The notes beneath the pieces are model-generated. The model searched no databases, was not told the DNA's origin, and saw nothing but the letters and a program-made list of their open reading frames with translations. Shown piece after piece: positions 1 through 7,474 of a stretch of DNA of 17,054 bases (position 1 is its first letter; each line of letters opens with the position of its first letter). The translations under genes were made by a program, and so were the position numbers. This DNA comes from CAZONU01 sp965370045 (GTDB lineage Bacteria; Planctomycetota; SZUA-567; JAKLDR01): assembly GCA_965370045.1 (NCBI GenBank), contig CBDUSI010000099.1, positions 1 through 17,054 on the forward strand, given 5' to 3'.

Positions 1-1187
1 CCGAGCTCTACGACCGGGAGCAGACCCTGGACCAGGCTCTGCTTCGCGAGGAGCTTCGGAAGCGGGAACTCCTCGAGGAGGTCGGCGGGGTGGCTTACCT
101 GGCCGAGCTGGTCGGCTCGGTGCCCACCACCGCCCACGTCGAGCAGTACGCGGCGCTGGTCAAGGACCGGGCCCTGGCCCGACGGCTGATCGCCACCGCC
201 ACCGAGATCGTCCGCGCCGGCTACGAACCGGGCCGCGAGGCCTACGAGTTGCTGGATTCCGCCGAGCAGCGCATCTTCGCGCTGAGCGGCGAGCGCGCCG
301 GCCAGGTCTTCGACATACGCGACATCATCCACGACGTTTACAAGCGGCTGGAGGAGGCGCACGGCAAGGGCGGGGTCTACACCGGCATTCCCACCGGCTA
401 CTCGAGCCTCGACGAGCTGACCAGCGGCCTGCAGCGCGGAGAGCTGACCATCATCGCCGGGCGGCCCTCGACCGGCAAGACCAGCTTCGCCCTGAACATC
501 CTCACGCGCCTGGCCTGCGACCAGGGAATGCCCGTCGGGATATTCAGCCTGGAGATGACCAAGGAGCAGCTCGCCCAGAACCTGGCCTGCCTGAACGCCC
601 GGGTGGACTCACAGAAACTGCGCCGGGGTACGCTCAGCCAGGAGGACTGGGGCCGGCTGGTCAACGAGGGCATGGGCCGGCTGCGCGAGGCGCCCATCTT
701 CATCGACGACTGCCCGGGAGAGCCGCTCATCGTGCAGATTCGCGCCCGGGCGCGCCGCCTGGTCGCCAAGCAGAAAGTCGCGCTGCTGATCTTCGACTAC
801 CTGCAGCTCATCCACGGTCCCAAGGAGATCGCCGCCCAGAGCCGCCAGCAGGAGGTGGCCTATATCAGCCGCAGCCTGAAGGCCCTGGCCCGCGAGCTGA
901 ACATCCCCATCGTGGCCCTCTGCCAGCTCAACCGCGGCCTTGAGGAGCGCACCAACAAGCGCCCGCAGCTCTCCGACCTGCGCGAGTCGGGCGCCATCGA
1001 GCAGGACGCCGACCTGGTGATGCTCATTCACCGCCCCGGGCTCTACGAGGATCCGCCCGACCGCCAGGCGCCGGTTTCGATGATCATCGGCAAGAACCGC
1101 AACGGCCCGGTGGGCGATTTCAAGCTGACCTTCCTGGACAGCTTCTTCCGCTTCGAGAGCTACATTCCGGAGCAATTGGCGGAGTGA
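1..1187 (+). CDS. dnaB: Replicative DNA helicase DnaB, 5'-truncated by the window edge
   Basis: DnaB is the hexameric 5'-3' helicase that unwinds DNA at the replication fork and works with primase. The gene enters from upstream; the first complete codon is at 3 and 394 residues are visible, so roughly 50-60 N-terminal residues are probably missing. The visible part starts inside the helical N-terminal domain (EEVGGVAYLAELVGSVPTTA). The RecA-like domain follows, with Walker A GRPSTGKTSF (near nt 458-490), Walker B LLIFDYLQLI (near nt 784-812) and the conserved LSDLRESGAIEQDADLV stretch. No intein interrupts these motifs. The GTG at 90 lies inside the conserved domain and is not a credible start. 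The stop TGA (1185-1187) shares one base with the bamA ATG, so the two are likely translationally coupled. Family assignment is very secure. Confidence 0.96.
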   Translation, partial: ELYDREQTLDQALLREELRKRELLEEVGGVAYLAELVGSVPTTAHVEQYAALVKDRALARRLIATATEIVRAGYEPGREAYELLDSAEQRIFALSGERAGQVFDIRDIIHDVYKRLEEAHGKGGVYTGIPTGYSSLDELTSGLQRGELTIIAGRPSTGKTSFALNILTRLACDQGMPVGIFSLEMTKEQLAQNLACLNARVDSQKLRRGTLSQEDWGRLVNEGMGRLREAPIFIDDCPGEPLIVQIRARARRLVAKQKVALLIFDYLQLIHGPKEIAAQSRQQEVAYISRSLKALARELNIPIVALCQLNRGLEERTNKRPQLSDLRESGAIEQDADLVMLIHRPGLYEDPPDRQAPVSMIIGKNRNGPVGDFKLTFLDSFFRFESYIPEQLAE

Positions 1188-3652
1188 TGCGCCTACGCTT
1201 CGCCGCCGCCGCCTTGCTGGCGCTCCTGCTCTTCTCGGGGGCGGCCGCCGCCGGCGAGCCCCCGCCCCCGCCGCGTGACCCGGCCCAGGGCAAGAAGATA
1301 CTGGAGGTCAAGGTCGAGGGGCTCATCAGCATCAAGCCCGCAGTGGTCACCGGGGCCATGGCCACCCGCAAGGGGCTGGCCTTCCACCCGGCCACCTACC
1401 GGGAGGACTTCGACCGCATCTACGCCCTGGGCTACTTCGACGCCTACAACATCTCTATGCACGATCCGGTGGTGACCGCCAAGGGAGTGCTCATTCGGGT
1501 CACCTGTCGCGAGCGCCTGATCATCGACCGCCTGGAGTTCCGCGGCAATCTGAAAATCCGTTCCGGCAACATGATCAGCCGGTCGCGAACCGAGGGGACC
1601 CTGCTCGAAAAGGGCAAGCGCTACGATATCTTCGCCGCGCACAAGATGGCCCGGACCATCAGGGCCTACTGCTCCGACGTGCGCTACCCGCTGGCGGAGG
1701 TCGACTTCCGGGCCGAGCCCATCCCCGGCCGGCCCGGCCACGTGGTCGCGGTATTCGTGGTGAAAGAGGGCGCCAGGGTCGACGTGACGAAGGTAATCTT
1801 CCGCGGCCGCAAGTCGCTGCCCCGCAAGAAGCTTCTCAAGGTGGTCAAGGTCCGCGGGAGGAGGTGGTACCGGCGCGGCGGCAGGCTCATAGAGGACGAC
1901 CTGCGCCTGGACGCGTTGCGCCTGGAGAGCCTGTACCGCAACAGCGGCTACTCCGACGCGCGGGTCAAGCTGCTGCCCATGCAGTTCTCCCCGCCGCAGG
2001 GCCGCCGGGGGGTGCGCTTGGCGACCGCCACCTTCGACATCCACGAGGGCCGTTTCTACACCTACGGCCCGCTGACCTTCAAGGGGCTGAGGTCCATATC
2101 CGAGGATGTCGCCCGCAAGGCGGTCGCCAAGGTGCTGGCCACCGAGCACCGCCCCGGCCTCATTGACGTGACCCGCACCGACACCTTCAGCGGCACTCCC
2201 TTCTCGCAGGACAAGGTCTGGGCCGCCGCGAACCGCCTCAAGCACCTGCTGGGCGAGACCGGCCGGCCCTTCGCGCGGGTCTTCGCCAAGCAGGTCCGCA
2301 CCGGCAAGGCGGGCGTGATCGGCCTGGAGTTCAACGTGACCGAGGGCGCCCAGGCCTCCGTCGGCGAGATCCGCATCCTGGGCAATTCCCGCACCCGCGA
2401 CCGGGTGATCCGCCGGGAGCTGCAGCTCTTCCCCGGGGAGATTTACGACTCGCGCAAGCTGGCCAAGTCCCGGAGCCGGATACGCCGCCGGGGAATATTC
2501 TCCCGGGTGGCCACTTATCCATTGCCCGGCGACGAGCCCGATACCGTCGACATCGAGCTGGAGGTCAAGGAGACCGAGACCGGCGCGATTCAGTTCGGCG
2601 GTTACGTGTCTCCCGACGACGGCTCGGTGGGCGGGGCCTTCAGCATCAGCGAGCGCAACTTCGACTGGCGGCGCTTCCCCCGGAGCTGGGACGACCTGAT
2701 CAGCGGCGGGGCCTTTCGCGGGGGCGCCCAGCGCCTGAGCCTGAACACCTCGGTCAGCGCCACCAGCAAGGTCCTCAGCCTGGACTTCACCAACCCCTGG
2801 ATTTGGGACACGCCCGAACGCTACAGCTTCGGAATGAAGCTCTTCCACACGGTCAAGGACTTTAACGACTACGAGGACCGGCGCTCCGGATCGGCCTTCA
2901 AGCTGGGCCGGAGCCTGTTCACCCATCGCCTGCGGGTGTACGCGCAGTACCAGGTGCAGAGCATCTACATCCAGGGCCTGGACGATGACCTGCCCCGGGA
3001 GATACTCGACGAGGACGAGGGCGGCACGCTGCTCTCCTCGGGGGAGATCGGGCTGCGCTACGACAGCCGCGACAGCCTGCGCCTGCCCACCCGGGGCATG
3101 GTGATCCGCGCCAGCGAGGAGGTCTTCGGGGGGGTCTTCGGCGGGGACGAGGACCTGCGCAAGACCTCGGTCCAGGGACACTTCTTCGTGCCCCTGTTCC
3201 GCACCCTGGGCTACCCGCACGTCCTGCGTTTCTACAGCCGGGCCGACTGGGCCAATCCCTACGGCAGGTCCGACCGGGTCCAGTACTTCGAGCGCTACTT
3301 CGCCGGCGGCATCAACACGGTGCGCGGCTACGACTACCGCTCGATCTCCCCGCGGGTGAACGGGCAGGAGGTCGGCGGGAACTTCCGGCTGACGGAGAGC
3401 GTCGAGTACAGTTTTCCTCTTTACCGGAACACCCTGCGGGGGCTGCTCTACTTCGACGCCGGCAGCGTCTGGGAGGAGGAGGGCGAGTTCGAGCTGCACG
3501 ACCAGAAGCGCTCGGTGGGCCTGGGCCTGCAGATCCAGATGCCCGCGGCCATGGGCCAGATGCCCGTCAAGCTGTACTTCAGCAAGGCCATCAATCCTGA
3601 CGACGAGGACGACACAGAGGTTTTCCAGTTGAGCTTCAATTTCCTGTTCTGA
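1187..3652 (+). CDS. bamA: Outer membrane protein assembly factor BamA (Omp85 family)
   Basis: BamA is the central Omp85 protein of the outer-membrane BAM complex, which folds and inserts beta-barrel proteins. The 821-residue product starts with a Sec signal peptide (basic MRLR, hydrophobic to about residue 20, AAA-G cleavage region near 20-23). About five POTRA-like repeats follow, beginning near residues 38, 112, 198, 290 and 390. The C-terminal 16-strand barrel domain starts near 466. The conserved loop-6 motif VRGY is at 712-715, and the protein ends in an alternating hydrophobic strand with a terminal Phe (FQLSFNFLF), the usual outer-membrane beta-signal. Length matches the family (about 800). 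ATG 1187 overlaps the dnaB stop; GTG 1184 is an alternative one codon upstream. skp and lipid A genes downstream are the classic bamA neighbourhood, but dnaB directly upstream is not the E. coli arrangement. Confidence 0.95.
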   Translation: MRLRFAAAALLALLLFSGAAAAGEPPPPPRDPAQGKKILEVKVEGLISIKPAVVTGAMATRKGLAFHPATYREDFDRIYALGYFDAYNISMHDPVVTAKGVLIRVTCRERLIIDRLEFRGNLKIRSGNMISRSRTEGTLLEKGKRYDIFAAHKMARTIRAYCSDVRYPLAEVDFRAEPIPGRPGHVVAVFVVKEGARVDVTKVIFRGRKSLPRKKLLKVVKVRGRRWYRRGGRLIEDDLRLDALRLESLYRNSGYSDARVKLLPMQFSPPQGRRGVRLATATFDIHEGRFYTYGPLTFKGLRSISEDVARKAVAKVLATEHRPGLIDVTRTDTFSGTPFSQDKVWAAANRLKHLLGETGRPFARVFAKQVRTGKAGVIGLEFNVTEGAQASVGEIRILGNSRTRDRVIRRELQLFPGEIYDSRKLAKSRSRIRRRGIFSRVATYPLPGDEPDTVDIELEVKETETGAIQFGGYVSPDDGSVGGAFSISERNFDWRRFPRSWDDLISGGAFRGGAQRLSLNTSVSATSKVLSLDFTNPWIWDTPERYSFGMKLFHTVKDFNDYEDRRSGSAFKLGRSLFTHRLRVYAQYQVQSIYIQGLDDDLPREILDEDEGGTLLSSGEIGLRYDSRDSLRLPTRGMVIRASEEVFGGVFGGDEDLRKTSVQGHFFVPLFRTLGYPHVLRFYSRADWANPYGRSDRVQYFERYFAGGINTVRGYDYRSISPRVNGQEVGGNFRLTESVEYSFPLYRNTLRGLLYFDAGSVWEEEGEFELHDQKRSVGLGLQIQMPAAMGQMPVKLYFSKAINPDDEDDTEVFQLSFNFLF

Positions 3653-3684
3653 GGCCGGGGGAGAAGAAGGAGGCGCGAGCAATA

Positions 3685-4290
3685 ATGAAAAGGCGCATTG
3701 CGATATCGGGGGTGCTGCTGGGCGCGGCGTTCTGCCTGTGCGCTGCGGCTTCGGCCGGCGAGGGGCGCGCTCTGCGCATCGCCATGGTCGACGTCGACAA
3801 GGTGCTCCGCGAGTACAAGAAGGGCAACGATCGCTACGAGCAGATCAAGAAGAAGTTCGAGCCGCTGGCCACGCGCATCACCCAGAAGGCCAAGTACATC
3901 AACGAGGAGAAGCGCCGCCTGGCCGCCGACCCGCGCACGGACAAGGTCGCCTACCTCAAGAAGAAGCAGAAGCTGCAGCTCATGGTGGCCGAGCTCCGGG
4001 GTGACGAGAAGGAGTACATCACCAAGCGCACCAAGGAGGAAATCGCGGCGATGATGGAGGTCTGGAACGACGTGGTCGCCGCGACGGCCAAGTACGCCAA
4101 GGACAACGGCCTGGACATGGTGTTCAAGCAGCAGATCCGCTCGACCACGCCCAAGACCAAGAGCACCTTCTACCGCAACGTGGCCGCGCGCACGGTGCTC
4201 TACTCCGCGGCCCGCCTGGACATCACCGATGCGATCGCCAAGCAGCTCAACACCGACTACGAGCGCGGCCGGGGCGCCGCCAAGGGGTGA
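3685..4290 (+). CDS. skp: OmpH/Skp-family periplasmic chaperone
   Basis: Skp (OmpH) is a trimeric periplasmic chaperone that holds unfolded outer-membrane proteins on their way to BamA. The 201-residue product has a signal peptide (MKRR followed by a hydrophobic run to about residue 24, ending ASAG) and then the family opening IAMVDVDKVLREY. A long Lys/Glu-rich helical section (about 45-150) matches the coiled-coil tentacles of Skp. The protein is slightly longer than E. coli Skp (161 aa), with an extra Thr/Lys-rich stretch near 150-165. ATG 3685 is preceded by AAGGAGG at 3667-3673. It follows bamA by 32 bp, as in E. coli. The family is weakly conserved, so the call rests on architecture and position as well as the N-terminal motif. 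Confidence 0.86.
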   Translation: MKRRIAISGVLLGAAFCLCAAASAGEGRALRIAMVDVDKVLREYKKGNDRYEQIKKKFEPLATRITQKAKYINEEKRRLAADPRTDKVAYLKKKQKLQLMVAELRGDEKEYITKRTKEEIAAMMEVWNDVVAATAKYAKDNGLDMVFKQQIRSTTPKTKSTFYRNVAARTVLYSAARLDITDAIAKQLNTDYERGRGAAKG

Positions 4291-4300
4291 GACCGCTTTC

Positions 4301-5623
4301 ATGAAACGCCGGGCACTGGCCGCGCCGACCTCGTTCCTCGAGGGCCGCGGCATTCACAGCGGCGAGCCGTCGCGCTTGCGGGTGCTGCCCGCGCCGGCGG
4401 GGAGCGGGCTGCGCTTCCGCCGGACGGACCTGCCGGACCTGCCGGACGGGCCCGTGCTGGGCCGGGAGGACCTGGTGGCCGACGCCTCCGAGGGTGGTCG
4501 CAGCACCCTGCGTCGCGGGGAGGTCGTCGTCCAGACCGTGGAGCACGTGGCCGCCGCGATCTGGGGCCTGGGGCTGGATGACGCCCTGGTGGAAATCGAG
4601 GGAATCGAGCCGCCCGCGCTCGACGGCAGCGCCCTGCCCTACGTCGAGGGTCTGCAGGCCGCGGGCATCGAGGAGACCGACGAGGAGCGCCCCGTGCTTC
4701 GCCCGCCGGCCGTCCTGAGCGCCGCCGAGGGGGGCGCGTCGTTGGCCAGCCTGCCGTCGGCCGGCGGCCTGCGGATCTCTTACCTGTTGGACTACCCCGG
4801 AGAGCCGCTGGCCCAGGGCACTCTGGAGCTGGAGCTCACGCCTGAGTCCTTCGTCGCCGAACTGGCGCCGGCGCGCACCTTCTGTCCCGCCGCGCAAGTA
4901 GAGAAGTTCCTGGCCATGGGCTGGGGCCGGGGGGCCAGCAGCGACAACACTCTGGTGCTCGAGGACGGGGGCGTGCGCGACAACCAGTTGCGATTCGCCG
5001 ACGAGCCGGTCCGCCACAAGATGCTGGACGTGGTCGGCGACCTGGCCTTCGCCGGCGGAGAGCTGGTCGCCAATCTGCGGGCCAGCCGCTCCGGGCACTG
5101 CCTCAACCGTCAACTGCTAGCCAAGATACTCGCGCTCTGCGAGGTCAGAAACGGAGGTCAAAGCGTGCTGGACGTCAACGAAATCCGCAAGCTGCTGCCC
5201 CACCGCTATCCTTTTCTGCTGGTCGACAGGGTGGTGGAGTTAGAGCCCGGCAAGCGGGCGGTGGGCATCAAGAACCTCAGCGTCAACGAACCTTTCTTCC
5301 AGGGGCACTTCCCGGACGTCCCGGTGATGCCCGGGGTGCTGCAGATCGAGGCCATGGCCCAGGTCGGCGGGCTGCTGCTCCAGAGCGTGATCGACCCGGA
5401 CGACGACAGGATCGCCGTTCTGGTCAGCGTGGACAAGGCCAAGCTGCGCCGCGCGGTGGTCCCCGGCGACCAGCTGGTCATGGAGGTTACGCTGGACAGG
5501 TTCCGCGGCAGCTTCGGCCAGGTGAGCGGCAAGGCCACCGTCGACGGGAAATTGGCGGCCCAGGCGGTAATCCGCTTCGCGGTAGTCTCGCCGGACAATG
5601 TCTCCGGCGGGAAGAAAGGCTAG
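4301..5623 (+). CDS. lpxC-fabZ: Bifunctional LpxC deacetylase / FabZ dehydratase fusion
   Basis: This cytosolic fusion joins two enzymes. LpxC (about 1-280) removes the acetyl group from UDP-3-O-acyl-GlcNAc, the committed lipid A step. FabZ (about 289-440) dehydrates 3-hydroxyacyl-ACP. Visible LpxC residues are E81-H82 (VEHVAAA), H239 with D243 and D247 (RHKMLDVVGD), and H266 (SGHCLN), corresponding to the zinc-binding and catalytic set. FabZ has LPHRYPFLLVDR (299-310), GHFP with catalytic H336, and E350 in LQIEAMAQ. Both active sites look intact. ATG 4301 gives the normal LpxC N-terminus (LEGRGIHSGEP); the frame stays open upstream to 4229, but that would run into skp. The junction, EVRNGGQS, is very short and overlaps an apparent fabZ ribosome-binding site. 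Such fusions are known in Bacteroidota and Planctomycetota. lpxD, which lies next to fabZ in E. coli, is absent here. Confidence 0.95.
   Translation: MKRRALAAPTSFLEGRGIHSGEPSRLRVLPAPAGSGLRFRRTDLPDLPDGPVLGREDLVADASEGGRSTLRRGEVVVQTVEHVAAAIWGLGLDDALVEIEGIEPPALDGSALPYVEGLQAAGIEETDEERPVLRPPAVLSAAEGGASLASLPSAGGLRISYLLDYPGEPLAQGTLELELTPESFVAELAPARTFCPAAQVEKFLAMGWGRGASSDNTLVLEDGGVRDNQLRFADEPVRHKMLDVVGDLAFAGGELVANLRASRSGHCLNRQLLAKILALCEVRNGGQSVLDVNEIRKLLPHRYPFLLVDRVVELEPGKRAVGIKNLSVNEPFFQGHFPDVPVMPGVLQIEAMAQVGGLLLQSVIDPDDDRIAVLVSVDKAKLRRAVVPGDQLVMEVTLDRFRGSFGQVSGKATVDGKLAAQAVIRFAVVSPDNVSGGKKG
5153..5167 (+). promoter_or_regulatory. Candidate internal ribosome-binding site and GTG start for separate FabZ
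   Basis: GGAGG at 5153-5157 is followed after 7 nt by an in-frame GTG at 5165-5167, which is codon 289 of the fusion. Translation from it would give a 152-residue protein beginning LDVNEIRKLLPHRYPF after the initiator, the usual N-terminus and length of free-standing FabZ. The purine-rich site sits exactly at the domain linker, so it looks like a retained ancestral fabZ start. Whether it is used cannot be told from sequence alone. Confidence 0.5.
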
Positions 5624-5633
5624 GAGGTTCACC

Positions 5634-6434
5634 GTGGCCATCCATCCCACGGTCACCGTCCACGAGGGCGCCGAGATCGGCGAGGACGTGAGCATCGGCG
5701 CCTATTCGGTGATCGGCCCCGACGTGAAGATCGGTCCGGGCTGCCTGATCCGCGAGCGGGTGACCGTCGCCGGGCGAACCACGATTGGCGCGGGGTGCAA
5801 GATATACACCGGCGCGGTGGTGGGCTCGGACCCCCAGGACCTGAAGTACGCCGGCGAGAACACCGAGGTGGCCGTCGGCGACCGCACCATCATCCGCGAG
5901 TACGTGACCGTCAACAAGGGCACCACCGGCGGCGGCGGCGTCACCCGGGTGGGCTCGGACTGCCTGGTGATGGCCTACAGCCACGTGGCCCACGACTGCA
6001 TCGTCGAGGACAACGTAACCATGGCCAACGTGGCCACGCTCGCCGGCCACGTGCTCATCGAGCGCGGCGCCATCCTCAGCGGAATGGTCGGCGTGCACCA
6101 CTTCGGTTCCGTGGGGCGGCTGGCCTTCGTCGGCGGCATGAGCAAGATCACTCGCGACGCCCCGCCTTTCATGGTGTCCTTCGGCAATCCCGCGCGGGTC
6201 CGCGGCACTAATGTCGTGGGCCTGAAACGCGCCGGAGTGGCCCGCGAGAGCATCTCCGCCCTGCGCCTGGCCTGTCGCTGGCTCTACCACTCGGCGCTGG
6301 CCCAGGAGGCCGCCAGGCAGAAGATACTCGCCGAGGGCCTCGACAAGTTCGAGGAGATCAAGTACCTGCTGGAGTTCCTGGAGCGGGCCAGGCGCGGTGA
6401 GCTGGGCCGCGCCCGCGAAGCCACGCGGGAATAG
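5634..6434 (+). CDS. lpxA: Acyl-ACP--UDP-N-acetylglucosamine O-acyltransferase LpxA
   Basis: LpxA is a cytosolic trimer that transfers a 3-hydroxyacyl chain from ACP to the 3-position of UDP-GlcNAc, the first step of lipid A synthesis. The 266-residue product shows the left-handed beta-helix hexapeptide pattern from residue 1 to about 185. The active site region SHVAHDC has H117 and H120, H120 matching E. coli H125. Other matches are DPQDLKYAGE, IREYVTVNKGT and GNPARVRGTNVVGLKRAG, followed by the C-terminal helical domain. G168 in VGGM aligns with E. coli G173, the hydrocarbon-ruler position. GTG 5634 is chosen because AGGAGG at 5622-5627 lies 6 nt upstream and overlaps the fabZ stop; the open frame further upstream lies inside fabZ. 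Length equals E. coli LpxA (262). Confidence 0.96.
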   Translation: MAIHPTVTVHEGAEIGEDVSIGAYSVIGPDVKIGPGCLIRERVTVAGRTTIGAGCKIYTGAVVGSDPQDLKYAGENTEVAVGDRTIIREYVTVNKGTTGGGGVTRVGSDCLVMAYSHVAHDCIVEDNVTMANVATLAGHVLIERGAILSGMVGVHHFGSVGRLAFVGGMSKITRDAPPFMVSFGNPARVRGTNVVGLKRAGVARESISALRLACRWLYHSALAQEAARQKILAEGLDKFEEIKYLLEFLERARRGELGRAREATRE

Positions 6435-6456
6435 TCGACGGAGGTATCCTCTCATA

Positions 6457-7470
6457 ATGGCCGCAGCCATGCGCGTGGCCCTGGTGGGGGCCGGACACCT
6501 CGGGAAGATTCACGGCAAGCTCCTCAAGAGCATGCCCGAGGCCGAGCTGGTCGCCGTCGTCGACCCGGACGCGGCCGCCGCGGCCGCGGTGGCCAAGGGC
6601 TCGGACGCCCGGACGTTCCCCGACCACCGGGCCATGCTCGCCGGGCCCGAGGGGCCGCCCGAGGCCGCGGTGGTCGCCGCGCCGACTACTCTCCACCGCG
6701 AGATCGCCGGCGAGCTGCTGGCCGCCGGCGTTCACTGCCTGGTCGAGAAGCCCATCACCAAGACCGTGGCCGAGGCCGAGGAGCTGGTCGCGCTGGCCGA
6801 GGGAAAGCGACTGGCCCTGGCCGTGGGGCACGTCGAGCGCTACAACCCGGCGATAATCGCGGCGCGGCCCGAGGTGCGCGACGTGAAGTTCATCGAGTGC
6901 CGCAGGGTCAGCCCCTACCCCTTCCGCTCCACCGACGTGGGCGTGACCATGGACGTGATGATCCACGACATCGACCTGATCCTGGACCTCGTCGGCCGTC
7001 CGCTTCTGAGCGCGGAGGCCTGCGGCGCGCGGGTCTTCTCGCCCAGCGAGGACATCGCCAACGCGCGCCTGGTCTTCGAGGGCGGCGCGGTGGCCGACGT
7101 GACTGCCAGCCGGGTGGCGCTCAAGGCCGAGCGCAAGCTGCGCATCTTCCAGTCCGACGCCTACATCTCGATTGACTTGCTGGCCAAGAAGGGCGTGGTC
7201 TACCGCAAGAGCGCCGCGCTCGCGCGCGGGGACATCGACCCGGCCAAGCTCACCCCCGCCCAGGCCGGCGGCAGCCCCCTGGACTTCATTCTCAAGAAGC
7301 TGGTGAGCTTCAAGAAGCTGAAGGTGCCCAAGATCAATCCCATCGGCCGCGAGCTGGAGGATTTCCTGCAGGCCGCCAGGGAGGGCACCCAGCCGCCGGT
7401 CTCCGGCCGCCAGGGCCTGGCCGCGCTGCGCGCCGCGGAGATGATTCTCGGCGGGATGACCGTCCAGTAG
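6457..7470 (+). CDS. Gfo/Idh/MocA-family oxidoreductase in the lipid A cluster (GnnA-like candidate)
   Basis: This 337-residue cytosolic protein is an NAD(P)-dependent sugar dehydrogenase of the Gfo/Idh/MocA family. It has a Rossmann motif GAGHLG (11-16), the family EKP triplet (E97-K98-P99), GHVERYNP (124-131) and MIHDIDL (169-174) with H170 in the usual catalytic position. It lies 22 bp after lpxA and 4 bp before lpxB. GnnA of Leptospira and Acidithiobacillus belongs to this family, oxidises the 3-OH of UDP-GlcNAc, and works with the aminotransferase GnnB to make the 2,3-diamino sugar for amide-linked lipid A. Position suggests a nucleotide-sugar role here, but no GnnB-like gene is in the window, so the substrate is unproven. 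ATG 6457 follows GGAGG (6440-6444) by 12 nt; ATG 6469 is an alternative start. Confidence 0.85.
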   Translation: MAAAMRVALVGAGHLGKIHGKLLKSMPEAELVAVVDPDAAAAAAVAKGSDARTFPDHRAMLAGPEGPPEAAVVAAPTTLHREIAGELLAAGVHCLVEKPITKTVAEAEELVALAEGKRLALAVGHVERYNPAIIAARPEVRDVKFIECRRVSPYPFRSTDVGVTMDVMIHDIDLILDLVGRPLLSAEACGARVFSPSEDIANARLVFEGGAVADVTASRVALKAERKLRIFQSDAYISIDLLAKKGVVYRKSAALARGDIDPAKLTPAQAGGSPLDFILKKLVSFKKLKVPKINPIGRELEDFLQAAREGTQPPVSGRQGLAALRAAEMILGGMTVQ

Positions 7471-7474
7471 GGCC

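Noticed and set aside
1193..3682. 829-codon open frame antisense to bamA
   Set aside because: It mirrors the codon structure of a GC-rich gene, has no recognisable motif, and the + strand carries a complete BamA with signal peptide, POTRA repeats and barrel.
4433..4450. Short tandem repeat giving LPDLPD in LpxC
   Set aside because: Two copies of a 9-bp unit in a loop region are ordinary in GC-rich coding DNA.
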